DNA of 24,745 bases from an uncultured Chitinophagales bacterium (GTDB taxonomy: Bacteria; Bacteroidota; Bacteroidia; Chitinophagales; Chitinophagaceae), in assembly GCA_946886475.1 (NCBI GenBank), contig CAMPIQ010000042.1, positions 1 to 24,745 on the forward strand, in the 5' to 3' direction. Each line of letters starts with the position of its first letter. The stretch's first letter is position 1. Shown piece by piece: positions 6,273-14,814 of the stretch. The position numbers were made by a program, and so were the translations under genes. Under the pieces are notes generated by a model. The model searched no databases. It worked only from the letters and a program-made list of their open reading frames with translations, and was not told the DNA's origin.

Positions 6273-8783
6273 TTAAAATTCTTTTTTGCGGTTGAGCGCA
6301 ATGAGATTGGCCATTAACCTGTAAGCTCCCGGTACAGCTGCGGGTAGCTCCCTGAAGAATACGAGTCCGGTATAGGTAAAGAAACCCTTTCCATATTTAG
6401 AAATGATCAGGCTTCCATCATCAGCTCTTTCTCCAGGATCATTCATACTGAATATCGGTTGAAAGGCAGTATCATAATTTGCAGCATGATAAATACTTCT
6501 TTCCTGGATCCATCCTTCAAAATCCTTAGCAGTGATCCTGTTCGGGAAATTAAGTACGGGATGCCCGGGTTGTAAAAATTTCACTTCTGCATTTTCATCT
6601 GTGATGCGCGACCTGCTGATGTTAAAAGGATAAGGGCCGATTTTAGCTTTCACAGGTCCAAGGTTACTACTCGTATTGTATTGCACGATCAGGTTGCCGC
6701 CATCCTCTACATATTTCATCAGCCTGTCATAATACCTGTTCAGCCATTCATTGGTATTATATGCTCTTACACCTGTAATGATGGCATCGAACTGCTCCAG
6801 GTTATTACGCGACAATTCCTTTTCAGTTAGAATGCTTACAGTATATCCCATTTGTTCCAGTGCTTCCGGAACTTTATCGCCTGCCCCGGTGATGTAACCG
6901 ATGGTTTTTCCATGGGTCTTAAGATCCATATTGAGCAGGGTGATGGCATCTTCAAAAAAATAATTTATGGACGGGATATGATCGTAGCTGATGTTGCGCA
7001 GGGCCAGGTTGGCCTTATGTTCTTCCCGGTCATTTTTATAATGTACGGAACCATATAACTGGTCGGTCTGGTCATTTTCCATTTGCTTACTGTCAAGCGT
7101 AAAAGGATAGGTTTCGGACTGGGATCTTTCAAGAACCAGGTCACTTCCTTTTATTGTCTTATCATAATGCAGCGATCTGATGTGCGTCTCCGTTTCAGTA
7201 CCCCTTATCCTTTTGTTTGCTGTTACCTGTAATTGAATGGGGTATTTTTTATCCTGGTCTTTTTTGAACAACAGAACTTCCGGACTTGTAAGAACGGTTG
7301 CAGCCGGAATAATGGTTAGCGGCTGGTATACTTCGCCCTTTACAGGATCGGTATATTTATATTTAACAGGTTTCCTGAAAACAAAATCCTGCCCGGCTAT
7401 GTTGATCTTAAAATTTACTTCCAGTGCAGGTTGAATATCCGGCATACCAATATTTTCCTGCCTGCTTACATTGTAATAACCAGGATTCATTTTTTGCCCG
7501 AGCCAGTACGGTTGGGTGATCTCGTTTTCAACCGGAACGGTTACCGAGGTTACATGATTTTTATTCAGCGGCAAAGGAATGTCTTTTTTGATGGAAAAAG
7601 CAGGTCCCTTAAACTGATCATCCAAACCGGAAATACTTTGTAACAAGGTTTGAACACCCAGCCTGTTATTGATCACAAAATTCAATCGCACCGAATCTTC
7701 CTGAACAGCATACGGTGTATTGGTAAAACTTTCTATCCATAAACCACTTGCTGCTTCTACCAGGTTTTGCACTTCATTCAATTTCCTGTTGCGCCAATAT
7801 CCTGCCGGAAGTGTTTCCAGGGTTTTATATAAGTTCACAAGAGCAGGTACTGAGTTCTGTGGTTTTGTAAAATCATAGGCCCTGATGATCTCATTCACCA
7901 TACTTTCTATTTTTTGACCACCCTCAACACGTTTCCAGGTTGTATTCACATCGTCAAAAAGATCGTTGCGTTGCTCAGGTCCACCGGTAAGCCTGAAATA
8001 TTCCAACGCTTCCCCCCTGTTGCTTGCAGCACCAAAGCCCTGGCTTTTATGCTGACTGCGGCTTTGCCCTGCTATCTCGCCATAACTTTTTCCCAATACA
8101 GGATTATATCCTCCAACATCTACAATAAAAGATCCGGGTGGCGGTGTGGCGTTTCCAAAATTGAATCCATTCCACAAGATCCTTTTGGCCTGCCAGGGTT
8201 GCACATATTTTAACTGGTCAGGAAAACGGCCAGGGTCGGCAGCCGCAGTAAATGCTTCATTGGCAAGTATAGCCGAACCTGTGTGATGACCATGGCCACC
8301 TTCGCCTGTGGTTGGAAATCTCGTTATGATCACATCAGGCTGAAATTTCCTGATAACCCATACCACATCGGAAAGAACTTTCTCTTTATCCCATTTATCA
8401 AAGGTTTCTACCGGTGTTTTTGAATAACCAAAATCAAATGCGCGGGTAAAAAATTGTTCTCCTCCGTCAATCCTCCTCGCGGCCAGCAACTCCTGTGTTC
8501 TGATGAGTCCAAGTTCAATTCCCTGCTCTTCACCTATCAGGTTTTGTCCTCCATCGCCCCTGGTAATGGATAAATATCCTGTGCGGTATAATTTGTCTTT
8601 GGAGAAATAAGTGATCAGTCTTGTGTTTTCATCATCGGGATGTGCAGCAACATAAAGTACACTGCCCAGCACATTGAGCTTTTTAAGATCCTGATAAATG
8701 TCTGCAGAGGAGGATGAATGCTGAGCGAAAGCTGAAAGCTGATGGCCAATAGCCATGATCAGAAGGAAAGCCAGTCTTTTCAT
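6273..8783 (-). CDS. Secreted PIG-L/LmbE family deacetylase with C-terminal glutamine amidotransferase-like domain
   Basis: 836 aa. The ATG at 8783 gives a clear signal peptide (MKRLAFLLIMAIGHQLSAFA); the frame is open to a TTG at 8819, but that start would put twelve polar residues before it. The PIG-L zinc site is intact: A-H48-P-D50-D51-E-N near the N-terminus, the GDGGQN loop at 76-81, and G-H164-G-H166-H167-T. Family members hydrolyse N-acetyl groups on amino sugars (GlcNAc-PI, mycothiol, bacillithiol precursors, or antibiotics). The middle (about 350-590) is probably beta-sandwich. The last 220 or so residues read as a class I glutamine amidotransferase-like fold (GKTIGYITGAGDKVPEALEQ, FDAIITGVRAYN, then VEDGGNLIVQYN), probably non-catalytic since no Cys-His-Glu site is evident. 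It starts the operon that continues into the two micro-proteins and the symporter. The true substrate is unknown. Confidence 0.9.
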   Translation of the reverse strand: MKRLAFLLIMAIGHQLSAFAQHSSSSADIYQDLKKLNVLGSVLYVAAHPDDENTRLITYFSKDKLYRTGYLSITRGDGGQNLIGEEQGIELGLIRTQELLAARRIDGGEQFFTRAFDFGYSKTPVETFDKWDKEKVLSDVVWVIRKFQPDVIITRFPTTGEGGHGHHTGSAILANEAFTAAADPGRFPDQLKYVQPWQAKRILWNGFNFGNATPPPGSFIVDVGGYNPVLGKSYGEIAGQSRSQHKSQGFGAASNRGEALEYFRLTGGPEQRNDLFDDVNTTWKRVEGGQKIESMVNEIIRAYDFTKPQNSVPALVNLYKTLETLPAGYWRNRKLNEVQNLVEAASGLWIESFTNTPYAVQEDSVRLNFVINNRLGVQTLLQSISGLDDQFKGPAFSIKKDIPLPLNKNHVTSVTVPVENEITQPYWLGQKMNPGYYNVSRQENIGMPDIQPALEVNFKINIAGQDFVFRKPVKYKYTDPVKGEVYQPLTIIPAATVLTSPEVLLFKKDQDKKYPIQLQVTANKRIRGTETETHIRSLHYDKTIKGSDLVLERSQSETYPFTLDSKQMENDQTDQLYGSVHYKNDREEHKANLALRNISYDHIPSINYFFEDAITLLNMDLKTHGKTIGYITGAGDKVPEALEQMGYTVSILTEKELSRNNLEQFDAIITGVRAYNTNEWLNRYYDRLMKYVEDGGNLIVQYNTSSNLGPVKAKIGPYPFNISRSRITDENAEVKFLQPGHPVLNFPNRITAKDFEGWIQERSIYHAANYDTAFQPIFSMNDPGERADDGSLIISKYGKGFFTYTGLVFFRELPAAVPGAYRLMANLIALNRKKEF

Positions 8784-9005
8784 TAAAATGTTTTTCTGAA
8801 AGGGTGATAATGTATCCAAAGAAACAAAAATCAGTTTATTTGATTGAGCCGCCGGTAATTTTTAACAGTCGGAGTGAGGAATCAAGCTGTTTTCAACCTG
8901 AAACCAACGGTTAAACCTGAATTAAGACGTTCAGTATTTGAAATAATGGTCTTAAACATTTATTATAAAACCTGTTTCGTAAACCATTAAAATCGGAACA
9001 TGAAA

Positions 9006-11522
9006 TTATTGTCCAACCAAAAACACCGCGTTGGCAAACATCAGCTTTCCATTTTCCCAGAAACTTCTGAACAACACATTATCGGCCAGGTAGGTTACCG
9101 TACCATTTCCTATTTCCTGTACTCCAAATAAAAGTCCATCCTGCAAACGGTTCTGAAGTTTGGATCCAACAAATCCTGCCACCTGTTTTTCCTTTTTTAT
9201 AACGCCTACATTCCATCCGCCATCTTTGATAAAATCATAAATATTATCATCGTATTTCAACGTGTAATAATAAGAGGGGAATCCAAAACCAAGGGGATGC
9301 GTATTATCAAGTTCCACCCTGAATATGGATCCGGGGGTCATACTGGGAATAAAATCCCTTTCCCTGTTTTCATATCTTTTTAATAATTCATAATCATCAT
9401 TATCATCATCTCCATCATCTGATTTTTTCAATTTAACCGACCAGTCCTGTTTTGCCAGCTGAGCCACTGCATTCTCCAAAGCCACAACATGACCTCCTCC
9501 CTGGATCCAGTTGCGGAATGCTTCGGTTTGGGCTTTATCATTTAAAAAACGATAATTTCCGTCAGGCAATACCACCAGATCAAAATCGCTCCACCGCATG
9601 CGCGCCAGGTCATTCTGGTTGATGAGCGTAACAGGATATCCTATTTCCTTATCGAAATAATGCCATACCTCACCGGCAGCATTTGAATTGATGCCTTCAC
9701 CCGTTATCAGCGCTATTCTTCTTGATGATAATGGACGGATCCTGGAACTTCCAAAATCATATCCCCTGTCAACAAATCCACTTTGAACTGGCACGAGCTG
9801 TATTCCATTTTCATTGGCCATCTTTCTTACATCATTCCACAGATCACCATAATACTGGTTGCTGGTCTTTAAAATAATAATGGCACCCCTGTCGAAAGCA
9901 ATGCCCCCGGATTCAAAAGGATGTTCACTTACTCTTACCCTGATCCCTTTTTGCATTAAACCGGTGGCCAGTTTAACGCTGTTGAGGCCAGACCAGCGGA
10001 ATACATAGGCATAGGGATCAGACTCCGCACTATTCACCACCTTTTCTCCGGCCATTAAACTATTTGACCGCACCGGATTTTTAACCGCATAGCCGTTCAA
10101 CCCATATGCGTATGGAAGCGCCCACGCGGTGATGTCATATGTATTGGAATCAACTACCATTGTATTGGGTTCAAACAATACTTTCACCAGGGCGCCTTTG
10201 GGCTGCGTAGTGTGTATCACAAGATCAGAAGCTGTAACATTGAAACTCTCTTCTTTACCTGTATGATAATTATAGCCCCTGTAATTTCCCGGGCTGGCTG
10301 AATGCACAACTATCCTGTTCTTTGCAAGCAGATCCTGCAACCTCATTATTTTTTGCCTGTCCTGGTCAGCATATTTTATAACATAGGATTTGTATTGGTC
10401 AACCTTTCCATCAATGGCATCTGAAAAATATTTCTGAAACTGGTTCACCAGTTGTTGTGAATGAAGTGAGGATATTTCAATAGTGCTTAAAGAAGTGGTG
10501 TGATGATGATTGATGCGGTCAAGTAAAGTGAGGGTATCGCCTTCCTGCGTTAAAACGGCAGCGCCCCCCGCTGGGCCCCCACCCTGCTCATAGGTCATAC
10601 CAATGGCTCCGTTATAGATCGGGTAGGTATCACCGTAAGAAGGGTATAGAAGGTCGAAAACTTCCCTGGTGAAATAAAGCCATCCATTTTCATCAAAATA
10701 TTTAGCATGATTCCTGCCAATGTCAAATTGAAAATCTCTCTGCCATTTGGTGATCACTTCATGATAAGGCTGTGCAGCCGGGGCAAAGTAGTAAGGATTA
10801 TTGATACCCTGTTCATGAAAATCCACATGAACCTGTGGCATCCATTCATGATAAAGCTTCATCCTTTGTTCAGATTCCACCTGCGTTTGCCATGCCCAGT
10901 CGCGGTTCAGGTCAAAATTGTAATGATTGGTTCTGCCTCCCGGCCATGGCTCCCTGTGTTCTCTTGCAATGAGCGATGGATTATAACTGGTACCTGTTAC
11001 GGAATTGAACCAGTTCACATACCTGTCACGTCCATCGGGATTCAGACAGGGGTCAATGATCACCACTGTATGCTGCAACCATTTTTTCGTGTGCTGGCTG
11101 GAAGGATCAACCAAAGAATAAAGTGTGGCCATTCCCGCTTCAGATGATGAGGTTTCATTACCATGCACATTATAACTTAACCATACAATAGCCGGGGCAT
11201 TGTTTACATTACCACCGCCGGCCATGCCTGCAAGTGCAAGATTATTTTTACGGATGTTTTCAAGATTGGAAATATTTCCGGAAGTGGAAACATAGGCAAC
11301 CATCAACAACCTTCCTTCATTTGTTTTTCCATATTCGCTGATCTTAACCATGGAAGGCACAGCAGCTGCCACATGCCTGTAGTATTCTACAATTTTCCAG
11401 TGGGGGGTATACCGGCTGCCCAGTGAATAGCCAAGAAATTCCTCGGGCGATTTCAATTGCGCAAAAGATGATAGCTGAAAAAATAAAACAGAAAAGAATA
11501 ACCCTGCCAGACATTTGACCAT
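9006..11522 (-). CDS. Secreted M14 family zinc carboxypeptidase with GATase-like C-terminal domain
   Basis: 838 aa with a signal peptide (MVKCLAGLFFSVLFFQLSSFA). The M14 catalytic set is complete: zinc ligands H120 and E123 in V-H-G-N-E, third ligand H236 in V-D-F-H-E, NPDGRDRY at 161-168, substrate-binding N206-R207 in DLNRDW, and the general-base glutamate E312 in GMTYEQGG. It should remove C-terminal residues from peptides outside the cytoplasm; some M14 members act on peptidoglycan stem peptides. From about residue 598 a glutamine amidotransferase-like fold is visible (RRIALITGEG, then FDLVVLPDGNYRFL and WIQGGGHVVALENA). Near residue 701-711 is an acidic loop (SDDGDDDNDDYE) encoded by CAT-like triplet repeats, possibly calcium-binding. 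It lies 222 bp upstream of the PIG-L gene on the same strand and diverges from ggt. Confidence 0.92.
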   Translation of the reverse strand: MVKCLAGLFFSVLFFQLSSFAQLKSPEEFLGYSLGSRYTPHWKIVEYYRHVAAAVPSMVKISEYGKTNEGRLLMVAYVSTSGNISNLENIRKNNLALAGMAGGGNVNNAPAIVWLSYNVHGNETSSSEAGMATLYSLVDPSSQHTKKWLQHTVVIIDPCLNPDGRDRYVNWFNSVTGTSYNPSLIAREHREPWPGGRTNHYNFDLNRDWAWQTQVESEQRMKLYHEWMPQVHVDFHEQGINNPYYFAPAAQPYHEVITKWQRDFQFDIGRNHAKYFDENGWLYFTREVFDLLYPSYGDTYPIYNGAIGMTYEQGGGPAGGAAVLTQEGDTLTLLDRINHHHTTSLSTIEISSLHSQQLVNQFQKYFSDAIDGKVDQYKSYVIKYADQDRQKIMRLQDLLAKNRIVVHSASPGNYRGYNYHTGKEESFNVTASDLVIHTTQPKGALVKVLFEPNTMVVDSNTYDITAWALPYAYGLNGYAVKNPVRSNSLMAGEKVVNSAESDPYAYVFRWSGLNSVKLATGLMQKGIRVRVSEHPFESGGIAFDRGAIIILKTSNQYYGDLWNDVRKMANENGIQLVPVQSGFVDRGYDFGSSRIRPLSSRRIALITGEGINSNAAGEVWHYFDKEIGYPVTLINQNDLARMRWSDFDLVVLPDGNYRFLNDKAQTEAFRNWIQGGGHVVALENAVAQLAKQDWSVKLKKSDDGDDDNDDYELLKRYENRERDFIPSMTPGSIFRVELDNTHPLGFGFPSYYYTLKYDDNIYDFIKDGGWNVGVIKKEKQVAGFVGSKLQNRLQDGLLFGVQEIGNGTVTYLADNVLFRSFWENGKLMFANAVFLVGQ

Positions 11523-11577
11523 GACAAAAATTTATTAGGCAATATTATAAACTAATCAACAACCAGATAAAACAAAA

Positions 11578-11599
11578 GTCCCCCTGCAGGCAGGGGGAC
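11578..11599 (-). terminator. Terminator-like hairpin in the leader of the M14 peptidase gene
   Basis: GTCCCCCTG (11578-11586) and CAGGGGGAC (11591-11599) form a perfect 9-bp GC-rich stem with a 4-nt loop. Read on the minus strand it is followed by TTTTGTTTTAT, so it has the shape of an intrinsic terminator pointing toward the M14 gene, 56 nt before its start codon. Read on the plus strand no T-run follows. It may be an attenuator, an insulator against transcription entering from the ggt side, or a stray palindromic repeat. Confidence 0.55.
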
Positions 11600-11734
11600 C
11601 GGTGCCATCGGACAGTTTAGGTGAAAGCAAATGGCGACCAAAAAAAATTTAAGAATTACTGCATAAAAACAAATCTAAGATAACATCCTTTTAAATATTT
11701 TACATACATCCGTACCTGTTTGTAACTTCCGCCT

Positions 11735-13441
11735 ATGAAAAGATCTCATCTTATATTTTTTTTATTTGCGTTTTTTTCCTGCAAAACGCCTTCGAAGATA
11801 GTTCACACGGCCATTGACCCATACAATTATACCATCAGCAAAAAAGTTGTGGCCGGCAATGGCGCAGTGGTATCGGCCCATCCCCTGGCCAGCAAGGTAG
11901 GTGTTGAAATTATGAAGCAGGGAGGTAATGCCATAGATGCGGCCATTGCAACACAGCTTGCTTTGTCCGTTGTTTATCCAAATGCCGGTAACCTTGGAGG
12001 CGGGGGTTTTATGGTAGCCAGGTTGTCCGGTGGTGAAACCGTTTCACTTGACTACAGGGAAAAAGCGCCGGCTGCTGCCCACCGGGATATGTACCTTGAT
12101 AAAGAAGGTAATGTTATAAAAGGATTGAGTATTCATGGTCATTTATCCAGTGGTGTGCCGGGAACGGTTGCAGGCTTATTTGAAAGTGCTAAATATTCCA
12201 GGCTTCCATTTAAGCAACTGATCCAGCCGGCGATTGACCTTGCAGAAAAAGGATTTGTGATCACTCAGCGGGAAGCCAGGTCATTAAATAACCTGCAGGA
12301 TGAATTGCAACAGTACAATACCATGCCCAATGCTTTTCAAAAAACCATTTTATGGAAAGAGGGTGATACCCTTGTACAAAAAGATCTTGCCAATACTTTA
12401 AAAAGAATACAGGATGATGGACTTAAGGGTTTCTATGAAGGCAGAACGGCACAACTGGTAGCCGATGAAATGAAAAGAGGGGGCGGCATCATCACCATGG
12501 ACGACATGAAAAATTATAGGGCTGTATGGAGAACACCCACGAGATTTACATATAAGGGGTATGAGGTGATCAGTATGCCAATGCCAAGCAGCGGAGGCAC
12601 ACTCCTTTACCAGATGATGAAGATGGTGGAAGACAGGCCACTTGCTTCATATGGCTTTCATTCACCGGAAGCCGTTCAGTTAATGACAGAAGTGGAACGA
12701 AGGGCTTATGCAGACAGGTCGGAATACATGGGTGATGCGGATTTTTATAAAGTACCACCGGAAATTACAACTGAAGCATATCTTAAGGAAAGGATGAAGG
12801 ATTTCCAACCAGGGGTGGCCGGCAACAGCACCAAAGTAAAACCAGGACTGATGGCAGCTGAGAGTGAAGAAACCACCCACCTGAGTGTAATAGATGCAGA
12901 GGGTAATGCGGTTTCAGTAACTACCACACTGAATAATTCATATGGAAGTAAAACTGTTGTTGGAGGTGCCGGCTTTTTTTTGAATGACGAAATGGACGAT
13001 TTCAGCTCAAAACCCGGCATACCCAATATGTATGGCGCCCTTGGCGGTGAAGCCAATGCCATTGAACCTGGAAAAAGAATGTTGAGCGCCATGACGCCTA
13101 CCGTTGTACTAAAAGATAATAAACCCTTCCTGGTGGTTGGTACCCCCGGCGGAACAACCATTCCTACCTCGGTTTTTCAAACCATAGTGAACATTATTGA
13201 TTTTAACCTGAGCACGGAAGATGCCGTGTACAAGCCAAAATTTCATCACCAGTGGTTTCCGGACCGCATCGACATTGAAAAATCCTTCCCTGAAAGCACG
13301 CAGAAAGCACTGGAAGAAATGGGATATAAATTTTATGAAAGGAATGGAATTGGCCGCACTGAGGTGATTAAGGTATTACCCGATGGTAGATTTGAAGCCG
13401 TAGCAGATATCCGCGGCGATGACCATGCGGAAGGGTATTGA
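11735..13441 (+). CDS. ggt: Gamma-glutamyltransferase
   Basis: 568 aa. The enzyme is made as a proenzyme, cuts itself, and uses the new N-terminal threonine to hydrolyse or transfer gamma-glutamyl groups (glutathione and related peptides). The nucleophile is visible as T380 in SEETTHLSVID; R108 in DYREKAP binds the substrate carboxylate; NLGGGGFM (86-93), PSSGG (284-288), FLNDEMDDFS (415-424) and GTPGG (469-473) are family motifs. The stretch between D422 and K447 is long enough for the lid loop of E. coli-type enzymes. The Ser-Ser pair of E. coli (462-463) is S451-A452 here. The N-terminus ends its hydrophobic part with FFSC16K, which may be a lipoprotein signal, so the enzyme is probably anchored in the periplasm or outer membrane. 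It diverges from the M14 peptidase gene; no convincing promoter was found. Confidence 0.95.
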   Translation: MKRSHLIFFLFAFFSCKTPSKIVHTAIDPYNYTISKKVVAGNGAVVSAHPLASKVGVEIMKQGGNAIDAAIATQLALSVVYPNAGNLGGGGFMVARLSGGETVSLDYREKAPAAAHRDMYLDKEGNVIKGLSIHGHLSSGVPGTVAGLFESAKYSRLPFKQLIQPAIDLAEKGFVITQREARSLNNLQDELQQYNTMPNAFQKTILWKEGDTLVQKDLANTLKRIQDDGLKGFYEGRTAQLVADEMKRGGGIITMDDMKNYRAVWRTPTRFTYKGYEVISMPMPSSGGTLLYQMMKMVEDRPLASYGFHSPEAVQLMTEVERRAYADRSEYMGDADFYKVPPEITTEAYLKERMKDFQPGVAGNSTKVKPGLMAAESEETTHLSVIDAEGNAVSVTTTLNNSYGSKTVVGGAGFFLNDEMDDFSSKPGIPNMYGALGGEANAIEPGKRMLSAMTPTVVLKDNKPFLVVGTPGGTTIPTSVFQTIVNIIDFNLSTEDAVYKPKFHHQWFPDRIDIEKSFPESTQKALEEMGYKFYERNGIGRTEVIKVLPDGRFEAVADIRGDDHAEGY

Positions 13442-13446
13442 GGTGA

Positions 13447-13462
13447 ATTGACGAACGTCAAT
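13447..13462. promoter_or_regulatory. 16-bp palindrome downstream of ggt
   Basis: ATTGACG-AA-CGTCAAT reads identically on both strands apart from the central two bases. It lies 5 bp after the ggt stop and about 85 bp before the DUF1572 gene. The 2-nt centre is too tight for an RNA hairpin with all seven pairs and no T-run follows, so an operator for a dimeric regulator is the more natural reading. No function is shown. Confidence 0.3.
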
Positions 13463-13547
13463 CGGCAAGCCTCAATCGTGAATGACCGAAATTCAGAAAT
13501 TAAGAAATAACCTGTTCTTCAATTGCCGGTTGCTTTAATAACCAAAC

Positions 13548-14048
13548 ATGTCAATAGAAAATATTTATCTGGAATCCGTTATAAAAAGATTCAAAGAATA
13601 TAAGGAACTGGCTGACAAATCTTTTGCCCGGTTAAAAGATGATGATTTTCATTTTACGCCCAATGAAGCATCAAACAGCATTGCTGTCATTATCCAGCAT
13701 ATGCATGGTAATATGATGAGCCGTTGGACAAACTTTCTTTCAGAAGATGGTGAAAAAGACTGGAGGAAAAGAGATGATGAATTTGAAATTCATGATTTCA
13801 CACAACAGCAATTGATCAATAAATGGGAAGAAGGATGGAAAATTCTTTTTGATGTACTGGAATCATTGAAACCTGCGGATCTCTCTGGTACCATCACGAT
13901 CCGGAACCAGCCCCTCATCGTTATCGATGCCATCAACAGACAGCTTGCTCATTATAGTTCACACGTAGGGCAGATCATCTATATAGCAAAGTGGATCAGG
14001 AACCAGGAATGGCAATCGCTTTCTATTCCAAAAGGAAGTAAAAAGTAA
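13548..14048 (+). CDS. DUF1572 (DinB-like four-helix bundle) protein
   Basis: 166 aa, no signal peptide, largely helical. The pattern IIQHMHGNMMSRWTNFLSED, then KDWRKRDDEFE and the C-terminal HYSSHVGQIIYIAKWI, is that of DUF1572, a branch of the DinB/YfiT superfamily. H51 (or H53) together with H135 and H139 are the expected metal ligands. Some superfamily members are metal-dependent thiol-S-transferases using bacillithiol or mycothiol, others have no known activity. Cytoplasmic. It follows ggt by 106 bp on the same strand, but a shared transcript is not certain. The closeness of ggt (thiol peptide breakdown) is suggestive only. Length is normal for the family. Confidence 0.88.
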   Translation: MSIENIYLESVIKRFKEYKELADKSFARLKDDDFHFTPNEASNSIAVIIQHMHGNMMSRWTNFLSEDGEKDWRKRDDEFEIHDFTQQQLINKWEEGWKILFDVLESLKPADLSGTITIRNQPLIVIDAINRQLAHYSSHVGQIIYIAKWIRNQEWQSLSIPKGSKK

Positions 14049-14073
14049 AAAACCTCCTGCTCTCCAGTCAGTT

Positions 14074-14122
14074 TTTTGCCTTTTGCCTTTCGACTTTCAA
14101 CTCCCGACTTCCGACTTCCCGC
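14074..14122. repeat. Seven tandem heptamers of degenerate consensus TTYCGAC
   Basis: Read in 7-nt register from 14074: TTTTGCC, TTTTGCC, TTTCGAC, TTTCAAC, TCCCGAC, TTCCGAC, TTCCCGC. A pyrimidine-rich tail continues to about 14160. The array fills the gap between the DUF1572 gene and the beta-barrel gene. Similar short-period arrays occur in Bacteroidota and cyanobacterial intergenic DNA. Confidence 0.75.
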
Positions 14123-14163
14123 ATTTTCCCCTCTTTCCCCTATTTTTACCGCTTTTTACGCAT

Positions 14164-14814
14164 ATGTTCAAACCCGGGTTTACCCTTTTGCTCCTGATAT
14201 GTTCTTCTTTTTGCCAGGCACAACCGGAAGTCAGCATTTTCGCCGGTCCTCAGCTTACGTCCGCAAAATATACCGTAAATGATATCAAACAGCCTGTTAA
14301 AGCCAAGCCGTCGGTGATGTTTGGAGCTGCCATGAAAGTTGAATTTGACAACCAGCTGTATTTTTTCCCATCTGTATATTATAATCACAAAGGATACAAG
14401 GTTACCCTGAACAATCCATCATTTCCTCCAACTGAACTGGCTAAAAATAATAATACCAGCATTCACACTATTGAGGTGCTTCCATTACTTCAGTTTGATT
14501 TTAATAAAAAACCGGCACATTCTTTTGTAAGGTTCGGACCATCCATTGACTTTGCCATTTACGGTTATGAAAGATTTGATGCCAGATATCCTAACGGTTC
14601 TGAACGTGCGATTTCCAGGCCCATGGTATTCAGCTTTGCTGATTATGGTTATGTTACGGCATCTGTTAACTTTCATTTGGGATATGAAAATCCGGACTGG
14701 ATGATCTTTGGTTTTTACCAGCATGGTTTCGGAAGTTTTAACAATGCAGATGGAGGACCAGTCATTCTTCACAGGGTGGCCGGCGCTGCTTTTGGATGGA
14801 AACTTTGGAAATAG
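14164..14814 (+). CDS. Outer-membrane beta-barrel protein (PorT-like)
   Basis: 216 aa. The ATG at 14164 gives a proper signal peptide (MFKPGFTLLLLICSSFCQA, cut before QPEVS). The frame is open upstream to an ATG at 14083, but that extension would be translated heptamer repeat and was rejected. The mature part alternates polar and hydrophobic residues with frequent aromatic and glycine residues (FGAAMKVEFDNQLYFFPSVY, VNFHLGYENPDWMIFGFYQH), and ends on GAAFGWKLWK, as expected of an eight-to-ten-stranded outer-membrane beta-barrel of the PorT/outer-membrane-beta-barrel group. Ligand and partners are unknown. A 7/8 match to the -7 element (TATTTTTA, 14141-14148) lies just upstream. The gene follows the DUF1572 gene by 115 bp. 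Confidence 0.8.
   Translation: MFKPGFTLLLLICSSFCQAQPEVSIFAGPQLTSAKYTVNDIKQPVKAKPSVMFGAAMKVEFDNQLYFFPSVYYNHKGYKVTLNNPSFPPTELAKNNNTSIHTIEVLPLLQFDFNKKPAHSFVRFGPSIDFAIYGYERFDARYPNGSERAISRPMVFSFADYGYVTASVNFHLGYENPDWMIFGFYQHGFGSFNNADGGPVILHRVAGAAFGWKLWK

Noticed and set aside
8784..8819. TTG start at 8819 for the PIG-L gene
   Set aside because: The ATG at 8783 gives a normal signal peptide; the longer form would put twelve polar residues in front.
8810..8914. 34-codon plus-strand frame in the gap between the M14 and PIG-L genes
   Set aside because: Polar, no recognisable feature, opposite strand to its neighbours and overlapping the likely PIG-L promoter region; chance is sufficient.
10707..11147. 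146-codon plus-strand frame within the M14 peptidase gene
   Set aside because: Antisense to the zinc-site coding region; no family resemblance.
12745..13161. 138-codon minus-strand frame within ggt
   Set aside because: Antisense to the catalytic region of GGT, whose motifs are intact; composition (Ser/Pro/Thr-rich) is typical of a shadow frame.
14083..14163. ATG at 14083 as start of the beta-barrel protein
   Set aside because: The 27 extra residues are translated heptamer repeat and pyrimidine tract; the signal peptide starts at 14164.
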